Assembly: GCA_945643635.1 (NCBI GenBank)
Contig: CALZFC010000057.1
Span: 1,513,501 to 1,577,500, forward strand
Length of the DNA: 64,000 bases
Source of the DNA: Allodiplogaster sudhausi
Taxonomy: Eukaryota; Nematoda; Chromadorea; Rhabditida; Diplogasteridae
Direction: 5' to 3'
Positions within the stretch are counted from its first letter, which is position 1; each line of letters starts with the position of its first letter. Both the position numbers and the translations under genes were made by a program. Below are positions 10,332 to 22,699 of the stretch, in pieces. Under the pieces are notes generated by a model. That model ran no database searches, was not told the DNA's origin, and saw nothing but the letters and a program-made list of their open reading frames with translations.

Positions 10332-12449
10332 CTAGCTCGCATTGGCCGCCAGGCTCTTCTCCTAAAATCACTTATGTTAAATACTCTTTCTATTTACCTC
10401 CCTCGCCCTCCTTTCGCGCTCTCTCTCTCTCATTCTCTTGCTCTCTCTCTCGCTCTCACTCTTTCTCTCTCTCTCTCTTTCTCTCTCTCTGCTCTCTCTC
10501 TCTCTCTCTTTCACTCACCTGTACCAGGGCCAAGAAGGCTTTCTCGACCTCATCATCCAGCTTCGCTGCCCGCGTTCTCACGCTTCGGGCCATGACGTAG
10601 GCGGCGTCTTCTACGAACTCGTACAGCTTCGCCTTGGTGTATCGTGCACCGCCAAAAGGGTCGATGTCGTCCAGGAGCTAAAAGGGTAGGTTGGTTAGAA
10701 AAGCGTCCATGCCGGCAACGAACTTGGCGGACCGCCGCAATTGACAGAAAGGGCCCGGCCCGCGCCTAGTAGGATAGAAATAGAAATAAAGGAGTACAAA
10801 ACGATTCATGTTCACGAATAATGCACGTTAAAGTGCAACATTTGCATCAAATTGTGAGGGGAGCGTCATTAAAGAATGTGATATATAAAATCGGATGACG
10901 AAAATATTTACTGGAAAGACAACCCCATTAAAAACATGTCATTCGACAATATCAGCGGGGAGGCCTGGTCCGCATGGAGAACCTGTCGGATCGGGCCTGG
11001 TTTTGGACATCCATGGGAATGAGGAGAAGAGAGGAGAATCAGTGAGAGAGAGAAGAAGGGATATTGATAGAAACGCAATAACTTTCTCGTCGTACAAACT
11101 ACACTGACCTGTTCAAAGAAACCGCGGTGCTGCTTCACCAGCTCTCCCACCGAGGATTCCATCTTGACTGGGTGGTCGACGAGGGCCTTCATGAAGGACA
11201 TTCGCATGGCGGCCTTCATCTTCTTGACATCACGCGAGGGAGCTAAAAGGTTGACGAATTTAAAATTTAAACCCAAATTTGTGTTTTTTTTTGTCTTTCT
11301 GTTGAATATTCGTATTTTTCCCCACATGGTGTCTCCATACCAAAACAGTAGAAGAAAGAGAGAAAGAGACAAAAAATATAAATCTCTCCCTAAAAGCACG
11401 AACCGGCCACGGTAGGCTGGGGAGGGGCGCGGCGTCGAGGCCCCTGTGACGCTGCAGGAGGGTGCGGCACAGGGGCTGCACCCTGCGAGGGCGGGGAGAG
11501 AAGGGGAACGCTGTCCTCCCGCTGCTCACAGACACTATAAGTAAATCACTGTGGTTGAATGGCTCACAATCAGTGCTGGCGGACGAGAGAGAAAAAGGAT
11601 TGGAACTAGCGCATGAAAGAATTCGTTAGAAAGCAGAGCTCTGCCCCTCCCATGATTATGTGTTTGTTACCTGGCTTCTTCGCCGTGATCGAGGTGGCCG
11701 GCCTCGAACTGCTCGTTCTGGCGGAGCGCCTCCGCCAGCTTGTCCTCCGCCTGAAAGCAATTTGTACGTTTGAAGAAGCCTTTTTAATCTTTTCACTCCC
11801 CCAGATATCAGGCCTGTCCTTTGAATTAAAGGAGCTCTCATGAGTGTTCTGTCTATGATCATTATGTCATATACCAGTAATTGATTATGTTATGAAATGG
11901 ATTACACTAGGATTGCTCTCTTCTCTGGCACTTCTCTTCAGCTTTTCTTGGAGCCCAGCCGCAGTTCCCAACCATTTTGGCGTTAAATGGAATACTTGAA
12001 TAATATTTTTTTCTTTAAGAATTCGCTGACCTCCCTCCTCTTCTTGTTCTCGTAATCTGCTCGGGCGGCGTGCAGTCGAGCAGATCGTCTCGTCGCCGCC
12101 GCCTTAAACAAGAATGGCATTTTTCAATCTCATTAATCTCTTTCTCCCTCTCCAGCTCTTTATCGCTCGTTCTGTCCACCTATCGATTTCTTTATCTCTC
12201 CCGCTCTTTTTCGCCTTCTCTCTCTCTCGTTCTCTCTCTCTCTCTCAATCCAACCAAACCTCAAAACCCTTCCCCACACGTACTCGAGCTTGAACAGCTT
12301 GCACTCCACAACCATAAGCTCGTGGTCATCTCCTTCGTCGGCCTTGAGCCTTTCTGCTCGCTTAGACAGCTCTTCCACCTGCGCGGCCTCCTCCGGGGTA
12401 AAGAACTCCTGCACACAAAAGGACATTATAAAGTATAGAGAGAAAGTGG

Positions 12450-12491
<42 letters not shown>

Positions 12492-14610
12492 TAAAGAAGG
12501 TAGAAAGAGGAGATCAGCGATTTATATAAGACTCTGTAAATTACTATTTGAAATGATCTCGAAGTTTTGATCTTTTATTAAGAACATAGAATATTCCATC
12601 GTTTACCTGGTGATAAAAATAGCTAATTGCACTGTTCTAAATTTCATGCTCGAAATCGTGTGAAAATTTGGCTTGCATAGAGATATGAATCTTAATAGCA
12701 ATGAATTGTTGAGAGGAAAAGCAGACCAAACACATTGTTTTAGGTAAGAAAAGTCCACTCCGAAACCACACATACTCTCATCCAATATCCTACGCATCTA
12801 AGGGATACGGTAGGCAGGGTTACCGTAACCCTTCCACTTAAAAGCAAAGTCTGAAGATGTGGCCTTATCCATCTAATGAGCAATGGGCATAGTTCTTTAT
12901 CAATCTCCAAAATGAAGCAAGCACCCGAGTAAGACCCGAACCCTGTCAACCAATTTTCTGGCATTTTGCCAAACTTCAACGAGAACTGGTTAATAATCTC
13001 TTTGATTTTTTAAAAATCTTCCTCAATTTTTCTCTCCTTACCTGCTGCGTTGCTTGGGCTCCGCTGTTGCCGCCAACGCCACCGCTGGAATTGGAACAAG
13101 GTAAACTCTTTTTTTCGCGCCAGTTGTATCACAGTATCAATTGTTATAAAGCACGAGTTATGATTTTTAATCTTGCAGAAAATCTAGCAGTCCTATGCTT
13201 CAAAAGTTATCAACTTTCGACAAACGAAACTTCATCATCCTCTACCACTATTCTTGCACATAGAATAAACAAACACTAGTGCACCGCTTTTTTTCCAAAA
13301 TTGAATGTTCGCTCTTAAATGGATACTAGTAAGTGTAGCATAAAAAACACAATAACAATTTACGAAAATCCGTGTGAAGCTGTGTGTGTTGCGTGAAAAA
13401 ATGTGGTAGCTCTAAAAGAATGAAACTAACAGGAAGCAGAGGATCCTGATATCGCTGTCTTCAAGGCGGCCGTTCTGCAGCACTGCCATGAGAAGCTGCT
13501 GCACACCCTCGCTCCTCAGGGTCTCAGCGGGAATGACCCGCTCCTCCACCTGGACAAAACAAATACATCAATCAAAAACGGGGTTTAAAAAAGTCAAGTC
13601 CGAAACGGAGCTCATACCCGCCTTTTGGGCATTAATTAGACACTACCTCATAATTTACCACGCTTTTCCCTGCTATATTCACTTGAATAGACAATTAAAT
13701 AACGCAAGCAAGAAAGGCAGTGTAAATAGTGTATGGCTACCTTGGCAGCCTTCATGCGACCGGCCTTCTGGAGCGCCCTGAGCGCCTGGCGGACCTGCAA
13801 GAATTTTTCGGCTATTCTTTTAAGACAGTTTATATGTATGAATACAGTGCTGTAGTTGGAGAATATATTTTTTTAATTGATGAAAATTTGATCATTTGTA
13901 CTAATCGAAATGCTCTTTAAGATGGTGAAATCGTTGAAAACACTTTTCACTCTGGTCTAATTTTGAAATCGATTCCGTTTACCTCCTTTAATCGTTTTAT
14001 TTATTTATTTATATTCCTAAAGAGGAGGAAAAGTAATACAAAAGTTGAAAAAAAACGTGCATCGAGGTGTGACTGCCCGCTTTCGTTGCACAGCTATCTG
14101 AGCCAGATGCCGTTCTCGCCGGCGTCGCTGATCATCGAGTCCACGAACTTCTCCAGGGCCGATAGCTGCGTGGTCGGCTCGCTACCCGTCACCGCCACGC
14201 ACAGAAAATCGACATACTAAAAGAAGAAAAAGAATAAGCCTCTACGGAAGCGCTAACATTGTTATTTAGCTGTAATCCCACTCATTCAAATGCATCATAG
14301 ACTCCACATGAAATATACAAACATTCTTTGAAACACGATATTATCCCAATGCTTATTAGAAAAAAATTGTGGTAATAAATAACTGTCATCTTGCGAGAAA
14401 AGCATGGATAAAATTATAGCTATCCACCGGATGAATGCATGCTTTCATTCAACCAAAAAATAAAATAAAGGGGGTGCAATCTATTAAGCAGTAAAATAAA
14501 CAATAGATTATGCTGGTAGTTTTTCTAACCCCAATATTCGTCGTCAATATCATGCTCTTTTACTTCTCGCTCTCTCCCTCTCTCTCTCTCCCCCCTCTCT
14601 CTCCCTCTCT

Positions 14611-14645
<35 letters not shown>

Positions 14646-14791
14646 CTCCACCTCATTCTCATCACCCAAACCTTTAAGGGGTGCGTTGTCGTGACGTCGT
14701 CGTCCTCCGACTCTGATGAAGAGAAGGATGAGTTCTCCGTCGCCTCGCTGCTGTAGCTGCTCAAGATATGAGAAGTCTGCTTGAAGTTGGG
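10332..14791 (-). CDS. unrecognised 12-exon gene for a charged, helix-rich protein, with in-frame TAG
   Basis: Exons in coding order: 14791-14672, 14216-14094, 13794-13741, 13549-13431, 13084-13042, 12408-12280, 12102-12031, 11750-11671, 11534-11404, 11242-11109, 10677-10519, 10361-10332. Splice sites are good, phases agree, and third positions are strongly G/C. Segments: a Ser/acidic stretch (SSFSSSESEDDD), YVDFLCVAVTGSEP, a short helix (VRQALRALQKAGRMKAAK), an acidic helix (FFTPEEAAQVEELSKRAERL), basic and Ala/Glu helices, a Pro-rich linker (VPHPPAASQGPRRRAPPQP), and two C-terminal helical blocks (LVDHPVKMESSVGELVKQH; LYEFVEDAAYVMARSV), ending in LAANAS. Exon 2 reads GIWLR and then TAG (14096-14094). 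Either two genes are present, the stop is read through or skipped, or the allele is broken. The first exon with ATG is not located. I recognise no family. Confidence 0.7.
10416..10515 (+). repeat. (CT)n microsatellite
   Basis: On the coding (minus) strand this is a (GA)n tract that begins directly after the GTGAGTG donor of the penultimate exon of the 12-exon gene. Confidence 0.85.
14565..14650 (+). repeat. (CT)n microsatellite
   Basis: Pure CT/CCCTCT tract in intron 1 of the 12-exon minus-strand gene, near its donor. Confidence 0.85.
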
Positions 14792-14794
14792 CTG

Positions 14795-16312
14795 GAAATA
14801 TAACTATCGGAGATTATAGGCGAAGTAAAAATTTTCTGAAGAATAAAATCAGAGTCACTGGCGCGACGTCGCGGATATACATATATTAACGCGGCAAATA
14901 AATAATTTAAAGAAAATCATATCATGAAAAAAAAAATATATATATGCTCCTGCCAAGACGAATACACATGACGCAATACATTTGCAGATAATTGTGCCTG
15001 GCCGGCTACACGGATTATACACGCCATTATACGTAAAGAACACAAAGGCGTAAAACAGACGAGTTTATTTGTACAAACCTCTTTCAGAGGCAATAACAAC
15101 AAGGTAAGTAGATGCTAGCATTTACAACGTGGAATGCAAGAAGAAATGGTGCCAGAGCATAGCTCTGGCCCCACTGCTCCTTACGGAACACAAGAAGAAC
15201 ACTTTAATTAAGCCGGGACTTTGGCGGGGGGAAGGTGAGAAAAAGCGAGGGAGAGACTCGTGCGAGCTAAAGACGCCGAGTCAGGTCAATCGATGAGAAA
15301 GAGAGGGATCGGCCTGCTGACCAGGCCTATGCCCGGAAACGAGAGAGTGTTATTAGACGAGAGAGTGGTTTGAGAAGCAAAAACCGAGCGAGATGAGCTT
15401 GCAAGGCTCGTCACTAATACTAACACACTATTCAGTATGAACGGCACTAAAAGGCCGTGTAGACATAAAATTCAGAGGAAAACAAATCACACACCTACAG
15501 TTTGTGACACTTCCCCATCTCTCACTCCTTTCTCTCTTCTCCTTCTCCACCTCCTTCCTCTTCTTCTCTGCCCTCTCCTTCCATTTCGTTGTCCACTCCA
15601 TATCCCCTTTCTGTCTCTTCTTGCACTTCATCCGTTTCCACTGATTCCTGAGATTGGAACATCATTCGATCTAATCCAATCTATAGTGTAGATTTGTTTA
15701 GGAGAGAGTGTGTGTGTGAGAGAGAGAGGAGAGAGAAGAGAGAGGAGACAGAGGAGACAGAGGAGAGAGAGGAGAGAGAGGAGAGCTTAAAAGTAAACAA
15801 GAAGAAGAAATCATCGGCTATAGGTGTAGTATAGAAATGTCTACTCTACAAATATGCATTGTTTACCAGGAGAATTGACCAAAAATGACGAAACAAGGGA
15901 AAAATAAATGTTCAGCCCATATAAGAGAGTAAATCGTGACTTAAACATGATGATCTCATGTGTTCACCTCTTCTCTGCTCCATCGCTCGAGAGAAGGTGT
16001 GAGAAGGAGAAGGAGGAGAAGGAGGGAGAGAGAGTAGAGAGAGGAGAGAGAGGAGAGAGAGGGGAGAGGGGAGAGGAGATGAAAAATCGCTCGAATCTCA
16101 CAGATTTTACTCCGCTGTGATGGCAGAGCGTCCTCATACGCCTCAGACGAACTCCCACTAATATCGAACCGGGTAATAGTTTCGAGATTAATGTCGACAA
16201 TCTTCTTTTCTGTTCTTTCTTCTTCTACCTTTCAATGACTTGTCATGATCGCGGTCTTATGTTAGTGGAGAAAACTAGGAACAACCAAATGACTTCGGGA
16301 CTACGTTTTTTT
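14795..16312. other. no supported gene; (GA)n tracts
   Basis: (GA)n at 15715-15785 and 16018-16080. A plus-strand stretch at 14989-15107 is open in one frame and ends in a perfect GTAAGT donor but has weak codon bias. A small hairpin, GCCAGAGC-ATA-GCTCTGGC, lies at about 15151-15170. Confidence 0.4.
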
Positions 16313-16480
16313 TAAAGACACTGTTTATTATAAGTCAAGATAACAGTCGTTTATTGAAATATACAAAAAAAATACTACTCATGGTCAATAAATGTGTTCT
16401 GTCACGAGCCTCCCGGAGTAGCTGGTTGTGGAAGCGTTCAAGTGGATTAGCTTCTCATACTTGAAATGTGTTTACTCTAC
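16313..16480 (+). repeat. third partial copy of inverted-duplication inner edge
   Basis: Matches the inner flank of both arms (6966-7090 plus, 38410-38555 minus): CACTGTTTATTATAAGTC, TATTGAAATATACAA, then TCGGAGTAGCTGGTTGTGG-like sequence and GGATTAGCTTC. Confidence 0.65.
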
Positions 16481-16588
16481 TAAACGCCAGAAGACAGTTT
16501 GCAAAGGTCACTTCTTAATTAATTGTTAATTAATTAAATTATTCACAAATCGCTTGAATTTATTAAATTGTTCATGAATCTATAACAT

Positions 16589-16846
16589 ATGCCCGGAAAG
16601 TCAACGGATATGCCGGGGGAGCGGATGTGCCTGGGCTTCTGTCTAGCCCAAAGGGTCACCTCGGTGCCCTCTTCCCTCCAGCGTGCACTCGCATCAGCTG
16701 TGGGGTTCAACCAGGGTCGTCCTGGTTCTTCTCTGCTCCACTTAGCGGACGTGGCGCTGCTGCGTACGGCCATGGCCCTGGCTATTCTCTGCCCCCTCGG
16801 CAGAGGCGCGCTGTTGCGCTATCAAGTGAACCATCTAAAGATAAGT
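16589..16846 (+). CDS. GC-rich open segment, unassigned
   Basis: A GC-rich island open in one plus frame, with high G/C at third positions (for example SSLLHLADVALLRTAMALA). It could be an exon, since GTGAACC could serve as a donor after GALLRYQ. No partner exon was found and the other strand is also open, so this is a weak call. I do not recognise the product. Confidence 0.2.
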
Positions 16847-17138
16847 TGTAGAATTTTGATCTCACCTATCCAGATCGACAGTCCAAGTCGAGAAATGATG
16901 ATAACCTTTTTTTTTTACTTTTTTCCTTAATGGCCTCCGCGATTTTATATCGATTTTTAAAATTTGCATAAATTGAGGAGGCCGGTTGCTGATAAATATT
17001 TTGCCACTATCGGCGTCTAGCTTGAGACTAGAATGCATGTTTTTTCGCGGCGCAGCCGGCTGCGCGTATGACTATAATTTTGGGCGTCACAGTTTCGAAC
17101 CCCATTCGGCTGAAATATTTTGCTGCAGTTTTCTATTC

Positions 17139-17717
17139 TTATCGCCGGCTGCCCAGCGATCGTCCACTTGGAAATGCAAAAGTCCCCGTGCTTTCCATCC
17201 GCACGTTATCCAGATAAGCGAGCGAATGAACAGGCAAACTGTTGTTGATCCGTTGTTGTGTACGAAAAGTTAATTGTAAGACATCGAAATTTCTATCGAA
17301 ACTTTTATTTGCATGCTTTTCTCCTTTTTCGTTTACATTTTTCAATAAATTTAGTTTATGTTGTAATTTTCTTCCGTTTCATATGAATTTGTAGAAGCGT
17401 TTCGCACAATATAACATCATTTATACGATTATGGATTTACGGATATCGGAGGTACGAATATAATTGCAAAAGGAAAAAAAATTCTCATATTGTTTATATC
17501 AAAGTGATCGATGTAGGAATAACTGATTGTTAACGGAAAGGAAAGAATAGAAATAGGTGGAAGTAGAAATGGAAATAATAATTACGTAGCCACCACTGTC
17601 GGTGAAAGAGCGTTGTTTCCCGCGTATCTGGCCGAATACTCCACCACCATGACAATGGCCGCGAACGCGTATAAGCCAGTGTTTTCTAAACAAATATGTA
17701 TATGTATATATATTATT

Positions 17718-17758
<41 letters not shown>

Positions 17759-18048
17759 TAAGAATGTTCTCATTTTTACCTATAATTCTTTTTTATCATA
17801 AAGAAGTATTGGTTTAAATGAGAGAATTCTTACAGATGGGACGCACCAGAATCCAGGCCAAGAGCGCTGACGTCGTAGAGTCCATTGAACAGGGCCGTCT
17901 TGATTGGAGCCAGAAAGGTGCGACTGAGCAGCCTCTCGCCTAGAAGTTAGAGATGCTTTTCCATTCAGCACTGCAACGTTTTTTTTATTTGAATTACCAG
18001 CAAGTTTTCCAGATTGGACGCGGTTGTGAGATGTTTACTCGTATTCAT
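17139..18048 (-). pseudogene. small membrane-protein gene, best-preserved copy
   Basis: Four exons: 18048-17998, 17934-17834, 17685-17586, 17238-17139. The start MNTSKHLTTASNLENLL leads into TFLAPIKTALFNGLYDV, then a hydrophobic span NTGLYAFAAIVMVVEYSARY, then VHSLAYLDNVRMES and a TAA stop. Donors are good (GTAATT, GTAAGA, GTAATT). Exons 1-2 and 3-4 agree in phase, but exon 3 is one base out of phase with exon 2. The copy at 19.4 kb has a phase-correct acceptor there (GCAATGCAG), which suggests a one-base change here. Several more degenerate copies lie to the right. I do not recognise the family. It may be a pseudogene or an allele with an indel. Confidence 0.45.
17716..17754 (+). repeat. (TA)n microsatellite
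   Basis: About 18 TA units in the intron between exons 2 and 3 of the membrane-protein gene. Confidence 0.9.
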
Positions 18049-18049
18049 G

Positions 18050-19340
18050 ACGAAGGGAGTGTGCATGGAGTGTCTATGACTCCAGAATCGATACCTAAAA
18101 TGATTAATTTTATTCTTTTTCTATTTATCTAATAATAATCTAAAACATCTCAAGAGGACAGCAAATACGCGAGCAGCTTATGAATGTGGAATTATTAATT
18201 GGGGGGGTGGGGGGTGGAATCTAAAAGCTTCTCTTCTTCTCGTTCACAAGAAGGTAACACAAGATTCGGCAGGAAATGAGACTCGTAAGAGGAGTCTCGG
18301 GGGGGGGGCATTCTTGTGCAAATGCACATGAAGAATGCGCGCAATATTTGCTTCTGCCACAGACACAAGGCCATATCATATGTTCACACCTTTCATGAGA
18401 ATGTCAAGAATAATTGATCCCAAAAAGACGACTGCTGAAAATTTTCCTTTGGAAAATTTCATGGTCATGCATAAAATTTTTATTCTTTATTTGTTATAAA
18501 AATTTTACATATTTGGAAAGCTAAAAGCCTCGACGAATTTATTTCATAGTCTACTTTTTATATCGCCTCGTTCTTGAATTACTGCTTGCATACAGTACTG
18601 GCCAAAAGGTTATCATATTTTGGTTTTTCCTGCATAACTTTTTTCAGAGTAGAGGAAAGTTTATGAAACTTTCAGGGTTTCTTGCATATAATGACAGACT
18701 TTAATTAGCAGAATATTGGTTTAATTGATAGACTATTGATTGGGAACAAAAATCAATAACTCAAATCACCTGATTGTGAAATTAGCCGTAATGGTCGAAA
18801 TAATTTATTTCTTTGAAAATCGGGCAGTTTTTATTGGAACTTTATGTTAGTTGCGTTGTGGAACATTATGGCCATAACTTGTTGGTCTAATCTCGAATTA
18901 TTCAAATGCTTTTACATGCTAGCTGCCTCCAGTACGGGGTTAATGCACTCGGCCAGAGATTCAGGAGGTGCATGTGGATAAATTCGACCATTTACCACTG
19001 TGCATATAGTAATAATGACTTTTACATATTCGCTGGTTACTATTGAACTAATTCAGATGGATTGTTGAGCTGTGGAAATTAGAAGCAATTTAATTCAAAC
19101 TTTCGACCAATTTTCTTCCGCTTCATATGTATTTGTAAAGCGTTGCGCACAACGTAACATCATTTATACGAATATGGACTTACGAATATTGGAGGTACGA
19201 ACATAATTATTCCATATTGTTTATATCAAAGTTATCGATGTAGGAAAAAATATTCCATATTGTTTATATCAAAGTTATCGATGTAGGAATGACTAATTGG
19301 AAAAAGAAAGGAAGGAAATAGATGGAAAGTAGAAATGGAA
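18050..19340. other. upstream flank of membrane-protein gene plus AT-rich spacer
   Basis: 18050-18560 is the upstream block repeated at 19.92-20.40 kb and 7.75-8.28 kb, with G-runs at 18200-18215 and 18300-18308. 18.56-19.08 kb is AT-rich without exon support. Confidence 0.5.
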
Positions 19341-19371
19341 ATAATAATTAGGTAACCACCACTGTCGGATA

Positions 19372-19930
19372 AAGAGCATTGTTTCCCACATATCCGGATG
19401 AATGCTCCACCACCATGATAATGGTCGCGAAGGCGTATAAGCCAGTATTTCTGCATTGCGAGCTAAACAAATAAATAAATAATATATATATATGTATATA
19501 CATTTTTATTTATACATATGTATGTATACTTTCGTAAAAATTCACTCAACCTCTATGTCTTATTTATATATGTAATAAAATATACTATATATAATTAAGA
19601 AAAATAAGTTAAAATAAGGGCATTCTCATGACTGTCTTTGCTTCAAACGAGCCAAATAGCTAGGACGGCTTACTTACTCCTTGATGCGAGTGTTCGCGTC
19701 TTCAATATTTGTCGTAGATGGTTAGCGCTAGAATCGCGGCCAAGAGCGCTGATGACGTAGAGTGCATTGAACATGTCCGTCTTGTTGATGGAGACATGAA
19801 GGTGCGATAGAGCCAGCCTCTTGCCTAGAAGTTTGAGAAGAAGATGTTCCATTCAGCACTGAAACCTTTTTAGCTGAATTACCAGCAATTCGTCTGGATT
19901 CTGAGATGGCCACTCGTATTCATGACGAAG
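19372..19930 (-). pseudogene. membrane-protein gene, decayed copy
   Basis: Exons equivalent to the 17.1-18.05 kb copy: start exon near 19924 (MNTSGHLRI then out of frame), an exon around 19820-19700 (FNALYVISALGRDSSA), and the hydrophobic exon at 19450-19372 (NTGLYAFATIIMVVEHSS). The donor after the last is CTAATT instead of GTAATT and is lost. Flanks on both sides match the first copy. Confidence 0.6.
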
Positions 19931-20719
19931 GGAGAACGCAAGGAGTGTCTATGACTCCAGAAGCTGCATCTAAAATGATTTATTTTATTATTTTTTTTTC
20001 GAGTTATCTCCTAATAATTAAAACATCTAAACATGCGCGCAGCTTATGAATGTGGAATTATTCATTGTGGGGGGGGGGTCTAAAAGCTTCTCTTCCACTC
20101 GTTCACAAAAAGGTAACACAAGCATCGACAGGAAATAAGACCCAGAAGGGCAGTCTCGGGGGGAGGCATTCTTCTGCAAATATCATAAAGAATTTTTGCT
20201 TCTGCCATGGACACAATTCCATTTGTACATACTTTCAATGAGAATGTCAAGAACAATTGATCCCAAAAAAAGACTGGAAACTTTCCTTTGGAAAATTTCA
20301 TGGTCATGTATAAAATTTTTATTCTTTATTTGTTATAAAATTTTTCATATTTGGAAAGCTAAAAGCCTCAACGAATTTATTTCATAGTCTACTTTTCATA
20401 TCGCCTCGTTCTTGAGTTACTGCTTACATACATATGTACATATAACTCTCAGATTTTTTTAGTTGTAAGTCTTGATAGGTCGTGGTGGAAAATTACAAAA
20501 CTCCACGCGTATTCGCTGTTGAAGGACAGCATGAAAAAGGATACTATTTACTAAATGATTCTGTTTAGTGAAGAGAATTGTGACCAGGTCAAATGTGTCG
20601 GAAGCCGTCAGAAGACAGCAACGGAATATACACATCGCAGATGGAAAATATTCGTGGGATATAAAAAAAGTATACCTTGTGCAAATATCCGCGCAGCATC
20701 AAGAATGTTCTCAGTTCTC

Positions 20720-20885
20720 TCTTTCTCTCGCTCCCTCTCTCTCTCAGTCTCTCTCTCACTTCAGCTCTCTTCCCCTTTTCTCTCTCCCTCTCTCTCTCGC
20801 TCGCTCTCTCTCCCTCCTCTCTCTCCCCTCTCTTTCACTCTCTATCTCTCCCTCCCTCTTCCTCTCTCTCACCTCACTCTCTCCC
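20720..20885 (+). repeat. (CT)n microsatellite
   Basis: CT-rich tract with CTCGCTC and CCCTC variants. The sequence directly after it (AATAACATCCCTGTGCTC) is shared with 8841-8860. Confidence 0.85.
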
Positions 20886-20959
20886 GCAACGAAGTCGGCA
20901 AATAACATCCCTGTGCTCATTCCACAATCGACCCGATACAACAATATATTGTTTCAATT

Positions 20960-21110
20960 TTATATGCATATGTATGCAAGAACAATTCTTATCGCCGGCT
21001 GCCCAGCGATAGTCCACTTGGAAATGCAAAAGGTTCCGGTGCTTTCCATACGCACGTTGGCAAGATAAGCGAACGAATGAACAGTCAAATTGGTCAATCG
21101 GTGTTGCCAG
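20960..21110 (-). pseudogene. membrane-protein gene, isolated last-exon copies
   Basis: Minus strand reads SFAYLANVRMESTGTFCISK and then WTIAGQPAIR. It matches the last exon at 17238-17139 but differs by one base in ACCTTTTGC, which changes the frame downstream. A weaker copy of the same exon lies at about 23690-23755. Confidence 0.5.
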
Positions 21111-21398
21111 TGAAAAGTTAAGATATCGAAACTTCTACGCAAATCTTTATTTGCATGCTTTTCTCCTCTTTCGTATACATATTTAAAAAATTTTTTTATA
21201 ATTTTCTTCCGTGTTACATGTTTTGTAAAAGTGTTATAATAATATTGCATTTATACCAATATGGATTTACGAATATTGAATAACGGTTGCATGAATATGA
21301 ATAAATAATAGATAAGATGGAGATGAATGTTTTAATGCATTTTTTTAAATAAAGGACGACGCCTCCTTGTTCAGCTCGAGAATGTGCAGAGCTTATTG

Positions 21399-21689
21399 CT
21401 AGTGGATGGTGACTGTGCTGTCCGTGTTCTTGTCATCGGTTTTACTGCAGCAAATCTCAGATTCCACTTTCCTTTCACTCTCGGTTTCAGGCAGTTCAAC
21501 TCTCTCTCTCTTTCTCTCTCTCTCACTCTCTTTTCTATTCCTCTCCTTCTCCCTCACTGCCCAGCAGTCGCTAAATTGCCACATCTCTCTCTGTTTTCCT
21601 TTTCACTCTCTTATTTCCTAATTCTAGTCATTGTGCCTTTCTAGCGATTTCACTTTCTGTAGTCCTTTAAGTCTATCACTCACTATCAC

Positions 21690-21731
<42 letters not shown>

Positions 21732-22400
21732 GCTCTCTATTCTTTCTCAGTCTATCTTTCCTTCTCTCTTAACGTACAGCTGCTTCTCGTTAGTTTCGTT
21801 GTCGCACTCCTCCAGGCAGCCCGCCGTGTTCACAACGTTAGACGCCTTTCAATGTGACAATTTTTAAATAAATATACTACATATGCATTTTTGCTCTCCT
21901 CCTTTTATAAAATTAGCCATATTCCTGGCGATTGCCATTTTCAGGAAATGTAAATAAATTTCTCGATTTTCGATGATTTTTTGCTTTTAAAAAAAAAATT
22001 TTGATAACAACTTTGGATGGCCTCAGACTAAGGTTAGTTTAAAGTACGTACCTTTCCATTGTTGTCAGCATCGAAACGATTGCCAAGTTGATGGCGGTTT
22101 TCCGAGTAATAGCCTAAGCTGCAGTGACCTGTAAGATCATATGGATAAACTAGATACATAGGTATATATGATCAGAGGATAAACTGTAAGTTCCGAGAGA
22201 TAACTGTTAGTTCAGAAGGATTATTCTTTATATAAAAAATAGATAGTTTATTAATACCAGATTACTTAAGTAAAGTAAATTACTTAATTACTTAATTTAA
22301 AAAAAATTATGTTCTTCTACTTTCCCTGAAAGTGATTACCCATCTCGAATGACGAGAGAAGAGCGACAATGCCAATGAGAAGGATGGGCGTGGAGAACAT
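21399..22400 (-). CDS. secreted EF-hand protein, copy 2
   Basis: Four exons: 22400-22340, 22128-22052, 21845-21778, 21444-21399; 83 aa. Exon 1 is a signal peptide (core LLIGIVALLSSFEM). Exon 2 brings HCSLGYYSENRHQLGNRF and the first half of an EF-hand loop (DADNNGK); exon 3 completes it (ASNVV), then GCLEECDNETNEKQ. Exon 4 encodes KTDDKNTDSTVTIH and the stop. The exon phases (1, 1, 2) are the same as in copy 1 at 24.1-25.5 kb. Loop 1 keeps Asp1, Asp3, Asn5 and Gly6 but has Val where the usual Glu12 sits, and loop 2 lacks Gly6 and Glu12. Calcium binding is therefore doubtful while the fold may remain. Secreted; role unknown. Confidence 0.7.
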
Positions 22401-22660
22401 TCTCTAAATCAGAAAAAAATATTGACTAATATTGAATGGGTGCAGCCAGCTTTTGGAGTCTGTGAAAAAATTAGTAGTTTAACGAACATAAACATACTAC
22501 GAATACTAGGCCGATCAACTACTAATTCTCCTACATAGGATACCGATCAAGTACTAATTATCTTAATTAAAGAATTCCATTAAAGTACTAATTCTAATAG
22601 GTATACAGTTTTAGACCGGTTTCTAGACCGAAAAATGATGGACAACCTTTACCAGCCGTC

Positions 22661-22669
22661 CATTTATAG
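22661..22669 (-). promoter_or_regulatory. TATA box of EF-hand copy 2
   Basis: Minus strand GGCCACTATAAATGGACGG, 265 bp before the ATG. The flanking bases are conserved upstream of copies 1 and 4. Confidence 0.5.
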
Positions 22670-22699
22670 TGGCCTGGGTTCAGCATGTAACTAGGAGAC

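Noticed and set aside
14989..15107. Plus-strand exon ending in a perfect GTAAGT donor
   Set aside because: One frame is open, but codon bias is absent and no upstream or downstream partner exon is visible. It is kept only as a remark.
15151..15170. Hairpin GCCAGAGC-ATA-GCTCTGGC
   Set aside because: It is an isolated 8-bp stem without flanking features. It does not match the histone 3' stem-loop or a terminator relevant to a eukaryote.
16589..16680. Cytochrome P450 haem-binding motif (GERMCLGFCLAQ)
   Set aside because: Only a few residues fit. The preceding Phe-x-x-Gly pattern and any other P450 motif are missing, and no flanking exons were found.
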